DNA from: Moorella sp. Hama-1
GTDB taxonomy: Bacteria > Bacillota > DSM-521 > Neomoorellales > Neomoorellaceae
NCBI RefSeq assembly: GCF_023734095.1
Contig: NZ_AP024620.1
Coordinates: forward strand, 3,283,570 to 3,324,617
DNA: 41,048 nucleotides
Direction: 5' to 3'
Below, piece after piece: positions 31,768-40,921 of the stretch. The notes beneath the pieces are model-generated. The model did not search any database, had not been told where the DNA came from, and worked only from the letters and a program-made list of their open reading frames with translations. Numbering within the stretch: position 1 is the stretch's first letter; each line of letters opens with the position of its first letter. Position numbers and translations under genes: made by a program.

Positions 31768-32521
31768 TCTTGATCACCTCCCGGGCCAGCTCCTGGTAGG
31801 CTTCGGCACCCCGCGAGCGGGGGTCGTAAAGGCTGATAGGCTGGCCATAGCTGGGGGCCTCGCTCAAGCGAACGTTACGGGGAATGATAGTTTTAAAAAC
31901 CTTTTCCGGAAAGTGATTCTTGACTTCATCGACTACTTGCAGGGAGAGATTCGTCCTGGGATCAAACATTGTTAAAACAACTCCTTCTACCTCCAGCTCG
32001 GGATTTAAATGCCGGGCTACCAGTTGAATGGTGTTCATTAACTGGCCCAGCCCTTCCAGGGCGTAATACTCACACTGGATAGGAATAAGGACCCTGGAGG
32101 CTGCCGTCAAAGCATTGAGGGTTAAAAGGCCCAGGGAAGGGGGGCAATCGATGATTATGTAGTCATACCTCTCCCTGACCTCATCCAGGGCCCGTTTGAG
32201 TTTTTGTTCCCGGGCAATGGCCGTTACCAGCTCCACCTCGGCCCCGGCCAGTTCGATTGTAGCCGGTACCAGATCCAGGTCGGGTATCGAGGTGGCGATG
32301 ATAACACTGCTCAAGGGGGCGCTGTTGATGATAACATCATAAATACAATGTTCGATTTTAAACCGGTCTACGCCCAGCCCGCTGGTGGCGTTACCCTGGG
32401 GATCAATATCCAATAAGAGAATCCTTTTTCCTTCCTGGGCCATAAAGGCGCTCAAGTTTACGGCAGTAGTGGTTTTGCCCACACCCCCCTTTTGGTTAGC
32501 AATGGCTAATACCTTTCCCAT
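31760..32521 (-). CDS. parA: Chromosome partitioning ATPase ParA (Soj)
   Basis: The 253-residue protein is a deviant Walker ATPase. It has the motif KGGVGKTTTAVNLS, the A' motif LLLDIDPQGNATSGLG, Walker B YDYIIIDCPPSLG and the Soj-type ending RSRGAEAYQELAREVI. It binds DNA nonspecifically when ATP-bound and works with ParB in origin segregation and DnaA control. It directly precedes parB, and the split rsmG lies just upstream. Confidence 0.96.
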   Translation of the reverse strand: MGKVLAIANQKGGVGKTTTAVNLSAFMAQEGKRILLLDIDPQGNATSGLGVDRFKIEHCIYDVIINSAPLSSVIIATSIPDLDLVPATIELAGAEVELVTAIAREQKLKRALDEVRERYDYIIIDCPPSLGLLTLNALTAASRVLIPIQCEYYALEGLGQLMNTIQLVARHLNPELEVEGVVLTMFDPRTNLSLQVVDEVKNHFPEKVFKTIIPRNVRLSEAPSYGQPISLYDPRSRGAEAYQELAREVIKNG

Positions 32522-32598
32522 GAACCGGCCTCTCTCCCTTTGTTTTTTCTTTTATTCGTCAGAAGATGGGTTACTTCCTTCTAAAGAGAATAATATCT

Positions 32599-33217
32599 CT
32601 AAGCCAGGGGGCGTTTAGCCGGCATGCCCGGACGCCGGGGATAAAGGGCCGGGGTAGGGGTTTCCTTTCTGATAGTAATGAGCATCCTTTCTTCGAGCCC
32701 CCCTGGCAGACGGCCACGCCATACTGCCCCAGTCTTCCCCCCTAACATCCTGATGGCACGGGCTGCGGCTTCTAACTCTTCTTCACCCCCTGGTCCCTTG
32801 TAAGCGACCATGGAACCACCCACCCTTACCAGGGGAAGGCAGTATTCTACCAGGGTATTCATGCCGGCCAGGGCCCGGGCTACAGCAAGGTCAAAACTCT
32901 CCCGGTAACCCTCCTGCCGGCCCAGCTCTTCGGCCCGGCTCCAGAGACATTCAATATGTTGGAGGCCTAATTTAGCGACGACCTCTTCCAGGAAGGTCAC
33001 CTTTTTTCGTTGTGACTCCACCAGAACTACCCTCAGGTCCGGGCGGTAAATCTTCAGCAACAGGCCGGGAATCCCCGCGCCGGTGCCGACATCGACCAGC
33101 CTGGCACCTGCCGGTATCTCCAGGGCCAAAAAAATAAGGAGGGAATCCAGGACGTGTTTGCGCCAGATTTCCTCCTCTGCCGTTATAGCTGTCAGTTTAA
33201 CCTTTTGATTATATTCC
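32599..33217 (-). pseudogene. rsmG: rsmG, C-terminal part (disrupted by IS1634-like element)
   Basis: This fragment encodes the SAM-binding core of the 16S rRNA m7G527 methyltransferase (VDVGTGAGIPGLLLKI, VVLVESQRKKVTFLEEV, FDLAVARALAG, LVRVGGSMVAYKG). Its first family residues are LQEYNQKVKLTAIT; everything upstream to the ATG at 33249 comes from the IS end. Joined to the fragment at 35164-35267 after removing the element and one target copy, the frame restores EDYIRLLQEYNQK and a 240-residue RsmG. A truncated 216-residue product could start at 33249 but would lack the N-terminal region. Confidence 0.92.
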
Positions 33218-33223
33218 TGCAGC
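33218..33223. repeat. Target-site duplication, left copy (TGCAGC)
   Basis: TGCAGC is repeated at 35164-35169 on the other side of the element. Confidence 0.85.
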
Positions 33224-35163
33224 CCGAGTTCGACAGTCCGAGGGCACATAAAAGTGCCTCAAATGTAGGCGCCAGAAGGCTTTTCGGTTCGTTCTGTGAA
33301 ACATACCGTGTAACTACATCGCCTGGCGTGGGTCCAGCTTGAAGAAGCGCGGGGGCTCTTCCACGCCCAGGGCGGAAAGGATCTGCCGCTGGAAGGTGGT
33401 GGTTTCGGTACGCTGCCAGACGGTGCCGGCAGGGCCAGCGAAGATGCCAAGGTGCATTCTATTCAGCTCATCCCTCAGCCGGGGCCAGGTGTAACGCTGG
33501 CCCAGCCTTCCTTCCACCCGCGTCTCGGCTACGCGGATGAGCAGGAGGGCCAGCCAGCATAAGAGGACGTGCGCCTCGATGCGCCGCGAGAGGCGGTGGT
33601 AGATAGGCCGCAATTCCAAGGCTTGCTTGAGGGTACGGAAGGCGGCTTCCACTTCCAGGAGTTGCTTGTAGCCCAGGGCGACGTCCGCGGGACTCAAGGT
33701 GTCATCGGAAGTGCGCAGCAGGTACTTGCCATCCAGGCGCTCATCCGCCTTGACCTTGGCCCGGTCGATCTGTGGCCAGCCTCTCTTGTCGAGCTTTAAG
33801 TAGCGGCCGTAGGTGGGGTGGGAGACCAGGCGGCAGACGGCCTTGCCGTGTTCTTTTTTATCCAGGCGGGCGAGCCCTTGCAGTTCCTGTTCCAGTTCTT
33901 TGAGCATCCGTTCCCGCTGTTCCCGGTCCCTGGCTTCTTCGTAAGGGTTGCGGACCAGGATATAACGCTTTCTGGCTTCCCCGTCGCCGACGATGATCTC
34001 TTTAACTTCCACGTTATCCTTGACCTTCTGGTAGCGGCCGGGACGGGAAAGAGCTTCTTCCACAGACGGTTTGCCAGATTGCATGCGTTCCCCGGCGATG
34101 TAATGGCCACCTGCCCGCTGCAGGGTGCGCAGGTTGTCCTCGGAGACGAAGCCCCGGTCCAGGACAGTGATTACCCGTCCCAGTTTCCAGCCCACCAGGT
34201 CCTTTTTCACCTGGTCGATGCGGGTGACGTCCGCCGTGTTGCCGGGCCAGACCCAGCAGCGGATGGGGATGCCTTCCCGGGTGACGGCCAGGCCAATCAC
34301 TATCTGGGCAAGATCCGGCCGGTGGTCCTTGGAGTGCCCCCGCCGGCGGAGGAAGTACGCGGCGTCTCCTTCCTCCGGGTCCTCCCCCTCGACTTCGAAA
34401 TAGGTACTGGTGGTGTCAAAGAACAACAGGTCAACCTCCAGGTTCAAGAGATGGGCCACGGAGAAGAAGACCTCTTCTTGCAAGGCGTCGCCGGCTTCCA
34501 TGAGGACGTCCATGGCCCGGTAGAGCTGCTGCACTGCGATGCTTTCCAGACCAGGGATGGCGACGTCTCGTTCCACCCATGTCTCCACCGCCAGCTTGCT
34601 CTGCGGGTCCAGCGCCCGGTTGGCCGCCATGGCGAAGATGGCCCGCTCTACGGGGGTACGGAAGGCGCGGTCCTTGATCACCTTCCCGATGGCCCGGTCA
34701 ATCCCAAGTTCGCACCAGAGAGCATCCAAAACCCAGGCGCCGCCCAGGGGACGACTCTCCTTGAAAAGGAGTGGAGCATCACCCACCTTGGCCTGCTGCT
34801 GCAGCACGTCCTCCGGCCCCAGGAAGCGGTTGATGCTGTCCACCAGCCGGCGCAAGGAATCCTTGTCTATCTCCTCTTCCCGGCCGAAGGACCAGAGGAC
34901 CTGCGCCTGGGGCTTACGGGTTTCGGGGTCGCGGAAGTTGTGGGCCAACTGCACATAGCGGACGACAGACCCGTCCTTGTTCTTGCGTTGCACGATTCGG
35001 ATGTACATGCTTACGTTATTCGACGTATATTAGTTAATTCCTGCTATAACATCCAAAATCGTGTGCCTACGGATTTTTGCATTTTCTCTACTTTTAAGCC
35101 CGGAAAGCCTTGATATTGCTAGATCGGGGTCCTGGCATGTGCCTCAAAACTGTCGAACTCCGG
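33224..35163 (-). mobile_element. IS1634-like insertion sequence (1940 bp) inside rsmG
   Basis: The terminal inverted repeats are about 26 bp: left CCGAGTTCGACAGTCC..., right complement CCGGAGTTCGACAGTTTT..., both continuing to a GGCACAT word. The element is flanked by the 6-bp direct repeat TGCAGC and carries one intact transposase gene. The left end also has a small hairpin (GGCAC/GTGCC). It interrupts rsmG after codon 34. Confidence 0.92.
33314..35008 (-). CDS. IS1634 family (IS4 supergroup) transposase
   Basis: The 564-residue protein has an N-terminal region with RYVQLAHNFRDPETRKPQAQVLWSFGR typical of IS1634/IS1549 transposases and a DDE core: LLFFDTTSTYFEVEG (first Asp), VITVLDRGFVSEDN (second Asp) and the late AFRTLKQALELRPIYHRLSRRIEAHV segment containing the Glu. 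It is uninterrupted, so possibly active. It is transcribed in the same direction as the disrupted rsmG. Confidence 0.92.
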   Translation of the reverse strand: MYIRIVQRKNKDGSVVRYVQLAHNFRDPETRKPQAQVLWSFGREEEIDKDSLRRLVDSINRFLGPEDVLQQQAKVGDAPLLFKESRPLGGAWVLDALWCELGIDRAIGKVIKDRAFRTPVERAIFAMAANRALDPQSKLAVETWVERDVAIPGLESIAVQQLYRAMDVLMEAGDALQEEVFFSVAHLLNLEVDLLFFDTTSTYFEVEGEDPEEGDAAYFLRRRGHSKDHRPDLAQIVIGLAVTREGIPIRCWVWPGNTADVTRIDQVKKDLVGWKLGRVITVLDRGFVSEDNLRTLQRAGGHYIAGERMQSGKPSVEEALSRPGRYQKVKDNVEVKEIIVGDGEARKRYILVRNPYEEARDREQRERMLKELEQELQGLARLDKKEHGKAVCRLVSHPTYGRYLKLDKRGWPQIDRAKVKADERLDGKYLLRTSDDTLSPADVALGYKQLLEVEAAFRTLKQALELRPIYHRLSRRIEAHVLLCWLALLLIRVAETRVEGRLGQRYTWPRLRDELNRMHLGIFAGPAGTVWQRTETTTFQRQILSALGVEEPPRFFKLDPRQAM

Positions 35164-35267
35164 TGCAGCAGTCGAATATAATCCTCCAGGCGTGACACCT
35201 GCTCCCCTGGCAGGGTTATCCCTGTATCCCGGGTAAAGTTTGCCAGTAAACCTTCCCTATCTAGCAC
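35164..35267 (-). pseudogene. rsmG: rsmG, N-terminal part
   Basis: The GTG at 35267 starts [21 protein letters not shown], then QVSRLEDYIRLL, the normal RsmG N-terminus, and overlaps the mnmG stop by 11 bases. The frame enters the IS end after codon 34. The two parts sum to 723 bases, exactly in frame. Confidence 0.9.
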
Positions 35268-37149
35268 AGGCTGTAAATCCCTCCCGCCTTTTCTGCTCCA
35301 GGTAGAAAAGGAGAACGTTAATGTCGGCCGGTGTGACCCCGGGGATACGCAGGGCTTGACCCAAGGAACGCGGCCTGACCCTTTCTAGGTGGTCAATACT
35401 CTCCCGGGAAAGACCCCGGATGTCCCGGTAGTTTAGATCCGCGGGTAAATTCCTGTTTTCTAGTTTTACTAGTCTTTCGGCCTGGATCTTTTCTTTAGCG
35501 ATATAACCGGCATACTTTATCATCATTTCAATCTCGTTGGCTACGTCCGCCGGCAATTCCGGCACCAGACCGGCTTCCTCCAGGTCCTTATACTTTAACC
35601 CGGGTCGCTTCAAAAGGTCGTGGAGGCTGGCCGTTCCCTTTAAAGGTGCTTCATCGCGCCGGCTTAGAATTAATTGCACTTCTTCATTATCGCTACCAAT
35701 ATGACTGTTCTTCAACGCAGCGACGCCTTCGCTAATGGCCTTCTGCTTTTGTTCCAGTTTCCGGAAGCGGTCGGCATCCAGCAGACCTATTTCATAGCCA
35801 ATTCCCCCCAAGCGCAGGTCAGCATTATCTTCCCGTAGCAGCAAGCGATGTTCAGCGCGGGAAGTCAAGAGTCGGTAAGGTTCAGTAACCCCCCTGGTTA
35901 CCAGGTCATCGATTAAGACACCGATATAGGCCTGATCCCGCCTCAAAACCAGGGGTTCCTGCGCCTTTACCAGGCGGGCGGCATTAATGCCCGCCATTAA
36001 TCCCTGGGCTGCTGCCTCTTCATAACCGGAGGTGCCATTAATCTGGCCGGCAGTAAAGAGACCACTTATAGCTTTTACCTCCAGGGAGGCCTTTAACTGG
36101 GTAGGGTCAATATAGTCATACTCAATGGCATAACCGGGCCGCATCATCTCCGCCTGCTCCAGCCCTGGTACACTATGAAGGACTGCCAGCTGCACATCCT
36201 CCGGCAGGCTGGTTGACAGGCCCTGGACATACCATTCCTCAGTTCCCAGTCCTTCCGGTTCCAGGAAAACCTGGTGGCCGGGCCGGTCGGCGAAACGAAC
36301 CACCTTATCCTCAATGGATGGACAGTACCGGGGTCCCTTACCCTCAATTAAGCCGCTAAAGAGGGGCGCCCGGTGGAGGTTGTCGGTGATGATTTTATGG
36401 GTTTCCCTGTTAGTATGGGTTAACCAGCAGGAAACGTTGGGCCGGCCCGTTTCTTCTACCCAGAAGGAGAAATTTAAAGGTCCGGGATCGCCTGGTTGTT
36501 CGGCCAGCTTATCCCAGTTGATGGAACGCCCGCTGACCCGGGGTGGTGTCCCTGTCTTGAAACGTCCCATGCGTAGACCGAGTTCTTTCATGTTTCCGGC
36601 CAGTTCAATGGCCGGGAATTGCCCGTTGGGGCCCCCGGTGTAGGCTACCTCGCCAATAATAATGCGGCCGCGCAGGTAGGTTCCCGTAGTTAATACCACC
36701 GCAAGGGCAGCAAAAAAAGCCCCCGTCCGGGTCAAAACGCCCTTTACCCGGCCCCCCTCGGTTAAGATACGGGTGACCTCGGCCTGTTTGACGTCGAGAT
36801 TTTCCTGGCGCTCCATGTTCAGGGTCATGACCTGTTGGTAAAGTTTTTTATCGGCCTGGGCCCTTAAGGCCCTAACCGCTGGGCCCTTGCCGCTGTTCAA
36901 GCGCCGGATCTGGATGCGGCTGCGGTCGATATTGATACCCATAATACCGCCCAGGGCATCAATCTCCCTTACCAGATGCCCCTTGGCCGGACCACCAATG
37001 GAGGGGTTGCAGGGCATCATGGCAATACTCTCCAGGCTGATGGTCAACATGAGGGTCCGGCAGCCGAGCTTGGCCGCCGCCAGGCCGGCCTCACAACCGG
37101 CATGACCGGCGCCGATGACAATAACATCGTATTTACCTGCTTTGTACAT
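35257..37149 (-). CDS. mnmG: tRNA uridine-5-carboxymethylaminomethyl modification enzyme MnmG (GidA)
   Basis: MnmG, with MnmE, modifies the wobble U34 of several tRNAs. The 630-residue protein has FAD-binding [21 protein letters not shown], the family motif [53 protein letters not shown] and the C-terminal helical domain ending in the [13 protein letters not shown] region. mnmE lies about 100 bases upstream on the same strand, as in many bacteria. Confidence 0.97.
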   Translation of the reverse strand: MYKAGKYDVIVIGAGHAGCEAGLAAAKLGCRTLMLTISLESIAMMPCNPSIGGPAKGHLVREIDALGGIMGINIDRSRIQIRRLNSGKGPAVRALRAQADKKLYQQVMTLNMERQENLDVKQAEVTRILTEGGRVKGVLTRTGAFFAALAVVLTTGTYLRGRIIIGEVAYTGGPNGQFPAIELAGNMKELGLRMGRFKTGTPPRVSGRSINWDKLAEQPGDPGPLNFSFWVEETGRPNVSCWLTHTNRETHKIITDNLHRAPLFSGLIEGKGPRYCPSIEDKVVRFADRPGHQVFLEPEGLGTEEWYVQGLSTSLPEDVQLAVLHSVPGLEQAEMMRPGYAIEYDYIDPTQLKASLEVKAISGLFTAGQINGTSGYEEAAAQGLMAGINAARLVKAQEPLVLRRDQAYIGVLIDDLVTRGVTEPYRLLTSRAEHRLLLREDNADLRLGGIGYEIGLLDADRFRKLEQKQKAISEGVAALKNSHIGSDNEEVQLILSRRDEAPLKGTASLHDLLKRPGLKYKDLEEAGLVPELPADVANEIEMMIKYAGYIAKEKIQAERLVKLENRNLPADLNYRDIRGLSRESIDHLERVRPRSLGQALRIPGVTPADINVLLFYLEQKRREGFTACAR

Positions 37150-37253
37150 TCCTTTTCACCTTCCTTTCTTCGTAGAAAATTTATCTAGTAGCGAGCATCG
37201 TCTACGTCTTACACCGCTTTAACGTCCTTCAAGTATGGCTTCCTCCATAGAAC

Positions 37254-38630
37254 CTATTTACCGATACAAAAGTCGCTAAAGATTCGGTCCAGGAGATCCT
37301 CCCTTGTAGTAGTACCCGTAATCTCACCGAGGTAATTTACCGCCGCCCAGAGGTCAACGGCGATTAAATCCTCGGGCAACCCCTTCTCCCAGGCTTCTAT
37401 AGCGCTTCGCAGGTGCTCTTGGCACTTTTCCAGGGCATCCCGGTGGCGGACCCTGGTAATCAAGGGTTCATCTAGCTGCCTGGAGGCCCTACCGCCCAGG
37501 ACTAACTCCTTGACTTGTTGCGCCAGGGCATCCAGGCCCGCACCTGTAAGGGCTGAGATAGCCACGTAGGGATAATCGCCGGCAAAGGTGGCCAGTTCGT
37601 CATAATTAGCACCGACCAGATCCTTTTTATTGCCGGCAATTATTACATATTTATCATTTACGGCATCCAGAATGCGCCGGTCCTCTTCCTGGATGCCAGT
37701 CTGGAGATCGACGACCATTAACACCAGGTCAGCGGTAGCAATAGCCTCCTTACTCCTGGCCACCCCAATGCTTTCCAGGGAGTCGGCTGTTTCCCGCAGG
37801 CCGGCTGTATCAATCAAACGACAGGTAAATCCCCCCAGCTGCAGGGTCTCCTCGATGGTATCCCTGGTGGTCCCGGGAACGTTACTGACAATGGCCCGTT
37901 CCTGGTTTAACAGGGCATTGAGGAGGCTGGATTTACCTACATTGGGCCGGCCAACAATAGCCACCTTTAAGCCCTCGCTCAACAGGCGTCCTTCTTCCCA
38001 GGAAGAGAGGAGCCCCTCTACCCCGGCCAGGATCTGGCGCAGGTCCTGGATTTTTTCCTGGTCGACCGGGCCTACTTCTTCCGGGAAATCCATACTGGCT
38101 TCGAAGGCCGCCAGGACGCCGGTTAAACTCGTACTTAGCTCGTTAATCCTACGGGATAGTTGGCCCTGGAGGTGAGCCATTGCTGCTTGCAGGCCCTGAC
38201 TGCTGCGGGCGCGAATAACCTCCAGAACCGCTTCCGCCTGGGCCAGGTCCAACCGCCCGTTGAGGAAGGCTCGCCGGGTGAACTCTCCCGGTTCTGCTAA
38301 CCTGGCCCCATACCGTAAGACGAGCTGCAGTACCCTGGCTGTTGCTAAAGCGCCGCCGTGGCAGTTTATTTCTACCACGTCTTCTGCTGTATAGCTGTGG
38401 GGGCCATACATTACGCTCACTAAAACTTCGTCAATGGTTTCCCCCGAGCCCGGGTCCCGGATTAATCCCAGGCGCAGGGTATGGCTCCGGCAAGCTGCCA
38501 GCCCGGTCCCTTGCCGGGGATTAAAAATCTTACCGGCTATAGCTACAGCCTGGCTGCCGCTCAAACGTATTATGCCGATACCGCCTTCCCCAGGCGGGGT
38601 CGCCAGGGCGGCGATGGTATCCTCGATCAT
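37254..38630 (-). CDS. mnmE: tRNA modification GTPase MnmE (TrmE)
   Basis: The 458-residue protein starts DTIAALATPPGEGGIGIIRLSG (formyl-THF-binding N-domain). A helical domain follows, with an inserted G domain: P-loop GRPNVGKSSLLNALL, the potassium-loop motif VPGTTRDTIEE, DTAGLRE, NKKD. It ends with the catalytic Cys motif (FCIGK). It is the partner of MnmG. The ATG at 38630 follows GGAAGG. Confidence 0.97.
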   Translation of the reverse strand: MIEDTIAALATPPGEGGIGIIRLSGSQAVAIAGKIFNPRQGTGLAACRSHTLRLGLIRDPGSGETIDEVLVSVMYGPHSYTAEDVVEINCHGGALATARVLQLVLRYGARLAEPGEFTRRAFLNGRLDLAQAEAVLEVIRARSSQGLQAAMAHLQGQLSRRINELSTSLTGVLAAFEASMDFPEEVGPVDQEKIQDLRQILAGVEGLLSSWEEGRLLSEGLKVAIVGRPNVGKSSLLNALLNQERAIVSNVPGTTRDTIEETLQLGGFTCRLIDTAGLRETADSLESIGVARSKEAIATADLVLMVVDLQTGIQEEDRRILDAVNDKYVIIAGNKKDLVGANYDELATFAGDYPYVAISALTGAGLDALAQQVKELVLGGRASRQLDEPLITRVRHRDALEKCQEHLRSAIEAWEKGLPEDLIAVDLWAAVNYLGEITGTTTREDLLDRIFSDFCIGK

Positions 38631-38666
38631 ATCCTTCCGGGCACACCTTTCTCACATAATAAGACC

Positions 38667-38692
38667 CAGTAATACAGGGGTATCACTGGGCC
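38667..38692 (-). other. Hairpin between jag and mnmE
   Basis: CCCAGT-ATAC pairs with GTAT-ACTGGG with opposed G-T mismatch. The following sequence (TCTTATTAT) is only weakly U-rich, so partial termination or message processing is more likely than full stop. Confidence 0.5.
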
Positions 38693-38721
38693 GGTGGCAT
38701 TTCTATTTTAACGCAAATAAA

Positions 38722-39342
38722 TTAATGACGCAAGGCAATGACCACTTTACGATTGGGTTCCTGCCCTTCGCTGAAGGTTAAGATCTGGCTGTCGTTTTGC
38801 AGGGCGGTATGGATGACCCGCCTTTCCTGGGGATTCATGGGTTCCAGGACAATCCGGTTACCCGTTTCTTTCACCCGGTTAGAGAGACGCCGGGCTAAAT
38901 TGATCAGGGTCTGTTCCCGGCGCTTACGATAACCCTCCACATCCAGGATAATCTTTATTTTATGTTCCAGGATCCGGTTAACGGCCAGGTTGGTCAAATA
39001 CTGCAGGGCATCCAGGGTCTCACCCCGGCGGCCAATCAGAATACCCAGATCCTGACCATGAAAACTAACAAAGTAATAACCATCTCGGGGCCGCAGTTCC
39101 ATCCCGGCCTGGATATGCATATCGGCCAAAACCTTACTTAAAAAATCGTTAATTACCTTTTCCGGGCTGTCAGGTAGGACTACCTTTACCCGGGCCTGGC
39201 GTGAACCCAGGAGTCCTAAAAAACCCTTGCTGCCTTCTTCTAAAACTGTAACCTCAACTTCCTCCCGGGTTGCCTGCAGGGACTTCAGCGCAGTCGCAAT
39301 AGCCTCTTCAACACTCCTACCACTTGCTTCAATCTCTTTCAT
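38722..39342 (-). CDS. jag: RNA-binding protein Jag (KhpB)
   Basis: The 206-residue protein has an N-terminal Jag-N domain (EASGRSVEEAIATALKSL, FLGLLGSRQARVKV), a KH domain with the GxxG loop in ILIGRRGETLDALQYL, and an R3H domain (NPQERRVIHTALQND). It binds RNA with KhpA and affects cell elongation in other Firmicutes. Its ATG overlaps the yidC stop (ATGA), showing translational coupling. Confidence 0.95.
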   Translation of the reverse strand: MKEIEASGRSVEEAIATALKSLQATREEVEVTVLEEGSKGFLGLLGSRQARVKVVLPDSPEKVINDFLSKVLADMHIQAGMELRPRDGYYFVSFHGQDLGILIGRRGETLDALQYLTNLAVNRILEHKIKIILDVEGYRKRREQTLINLARRLSNRVKETGNRIVLEPMNPQERRVIHTALQNDSQILTFSEGQEPNRKVVIALRH

Positions 39343-40037
39343 TTAGCGCTGACATCCTCCTTCACCAGATGCGGCTGGCGGCGGATCAACCATTGTTCTA
39401 AAATGCCCATCAAGCTGAAGGTTACCCAGTACAGGGAAAGGCCGGCTGAAAAATTGCGGCTCATCCACCCTATTACCAGGGGCATTACATAAAGCATAGT
39501 TTTTTGGGTTTGATCCTGACCACCGCTAACCATACTCACCTTTTGCTGGAAAAAAGTCCCGATAGCTACCAATACCGGCAGGATGTAAGGATCGGGTTGC
39601 CCCAGGTTGGTTACCCAGAAAAAGTTGGCATGGGCCATGTCCACCGCCGGATTCAGGGCCGGATCAAAAAAGTTCCTTAAGGCACTAAATAAAGCAAAGA
39701 GAATGGGCATCTGAATCAGCAGGGGTAAACAACCGCCCAGGGGGTTAACCCCTTCCTTCTGGTAGAGTTCCATCATGGCCTGCTGGGCTTTCTGGGGGTT
39801 GCCTGTATATTTCTTCTGTAACTCCTGGACCTTGGGTTGTAGTTCCTGCATGCGGCGCATGGAGCGCAGCTGCCTATAGGTTAAGGGATAGAGAATAACC
39901 TTCACTAAAACAGTGAATAAAATAATGGCCAGGCCATAATTGGGTATACCAATGGTCCTGGTGATATTATATAAAAATTGTATTGATTGTGAAAGGAAAT
40001 CAACTAATATACTCAAACGCAACCAGCCTTTAACCAT
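39339..40037 (-). CDS. yidC: Membrane protein insertase YidC (Oxa1 type)
   Basis: The 232-residue protein is a short Gram-positive YidC with five to six membrane segments. Visible motifs are NYGLAIILFTVLVKVILYPL, the charged cytoplasmic hairpin QLRSMRRMQELQPKVQELQKKY, GCLPLLIQMPILFALFSAL, and SAGLSLYWVTFSLMGILEQW. It inserts proteins into the membrane. No lipobox is visible at the N-terminus, unlike SpoIIIJ of B. subtilis. The ATG has only a weak SD (AGAG). Confidence 0.93.
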   Translation of the reverse strand: MVKGWLRLSILVDFLSQSIQFLYNITRTIGIPNYGLAIILFTVLVKVILYPLTYRQLRSMRRMQELQPKVQELQKKYTGNPQKAQQAMMELYQKEGVNPLGGCLPLLIQMPILFALFSALRNFFDPALNPAVDMAHANFFWVTNLGQPDPYILPVLVAIGTFFQQKVSMVSGGQDQTQKTMLYVMPLVIGWMSRNFSAGLSLYWVTFSLMGILEQWLIRRQPHLVKEDVSAK

Positions 40038-40087
40038 CTCTCTATCTTATTTTATGGTTAAGACGGGTTTTCACCTCCGCAATTTTT

Positions 40088-40309
40088 TTAAGGGACCGGG
40101 TCATAACCGCCGGTGTGCCATGGATGGCAATGAGTTATTCTTTTCAGGGCCAGCATACCTCCCCGTAACAGGCCATACTTTTGCAGGGCTTCAATGGTAT
40201 ACTGGGAACAACTGGGGTAAAAACGGCAATGGTTACCCCATAGTGGTGATATACCCTTTTGATAGGCACGGATCAGTAAAATAACCAGTTTTTTAACCAA
40301 GGGGCTCAC
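40088..40309 (-). CDS. yidD: Membrane protein insertion efficiency factor YidD
   Basis: The 73-residue protein shows the YidD pattern: LIRAYQKGISPLWGNHCRFYPSCSQYTIEAL (conserved Cys pair), LLRGGMLALKRI, and CHPWHTGGYDPVP. It sits at the inner membrane face and assists YidC. The GTG start overlaps the rnpA stop by 17 bases. Confidence 0.95.
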   Translation of the reverse strand: MSPLVKKLVILLIRAYQKGISPLWGNHCRFYPSCSQYTIEALQKYGLLRGGMLALKRITHCHPWHTGGYDPVP

Positions 40310-40655
40310 TTTCCCCGTTTACTAAAATTTTCTCCCCGCGGCTCAAATTTAATACTTCTTTTTCCAGTTCACCGTAAGAAGCGTCAACAGCCCTCTCCCT
40401 GGCTACCAGCACCACATCTATACCCGGCTGGAAAGAGGCTAGATGCTGCCGGCAAATGGCGCGCAAACGACGTTTTAAGCGATTACGGATTACCGCTTTG
40501 CCTACCTTTTTCGAAATCGAATAACCAAAACGGGTGCTACCATGCTTGTTTACCAGATAATAGAGTTTAAGGAACCTGCCGCTTTTTTTATTGCCGGAAC
40601 GATAGACCCGGCGGAAATCCCTGCTGGTGGTGATACGACCTTCCTTTGCTAACAA
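40293..40655 (-). CDS. rnpA: Ribonuclease P protein component
   Basis: The protein has 120 residues from the TTG at 40655, downstream of GGAGGAG. Motifs include SRDFRRVYRSGNK, the RNA-contact helix IRNRLKRRLRAICR and GIDVVLVAR. It binds the 5' leader of pre-tRNAs with the RNase P RNA. The open frame extends to 40841 across rpmH in another frame, but this 62-residue extension is a shadow and is excluded. Confidence 0.95.
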   Translation of the reverse strand: MLAKEGRITTSRDFRRVYRSGNKKSGRFLKLYYLVNKHGSTRFGYSISKKVGKAVIRNRLKRRLRAICRQHLASFQPGIDVVLVARERAVDASYGELEKEVLNLSRGEKILVNGESEPLG

Positions 40656-40687
40656 TACCTCTCCTCCTGCAGGGGGAAAGGCCTGCC

Positions 40688-40825
40688 TTAAGCAGACAGG
40701 CGCTTCCTGCCCTTCTGGCGACGCTTCTTTATAACCACGCGGCCAGCATGGGTCCGCATCCTTTTTAAAAATCCGTGTACCCGCTGGTGGCGCCGCCTTT
40801 TGGGTTGATAAGTCCGTTTCAACAT
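40688..40825 (-). CDS. rpmH: 50S ribosomal protein L34
   Basis: The 45-residue basic protein reads [19 protein letters not shown] then [19 protein letters not shown], the invariant L34 pattern. The ATG at 40825 lies 3-5 bases after GGAGGG. A near-consensus promoter lies about 45 bases upstream. It is first in the rpmH-rnpA-yidD-yidC-jag set. Confidence 0.97.
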   Translation of the reverse strand: MLKRTYQPKRRRHQRVHGFLKRMRTHAGRVVIKKRRQKGRKRLSA

Positions 40826-40871
40826 TTTCCCTCCTACACAACTGTATCTATGCTCCCAGCCTATCAGTCCA

Positions 40872-40901
40872 ATTATAGCCGAGTTTTTTTCCATCTGTCA
40901 A
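40872..40901 (-). promoter_or_regulatory. rpmH promoter
   Basis: TTGACA (40896-40901 complement), an 18-base spacer and TATAAT (40872-40877 complement). Both boxes match the vegetative consensus perfectly. Confidence 0.85.
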
Positions 40902-40921
40902 GGAAAAGGAATTTCTTTGCC

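Noticed and set aside
33280-33310. Second parS-like half site (TTCTGTGAAACATA)
   Set aside because: Only one half matches and it lies inside the IS element; likely chance.
33818-35113. 431-residue plus-strand frame opposite the IS1634 transposase
   Set aside because: It is a shadow of the transposase gene in GC-rich sequence, with no domain or SD.
40656-40841. N-terminal extension of rnpA
   Set aside because: It overlaps rpmH in another frame; TTG at 40655 with a strong SD gives the normal 120-residue protein.
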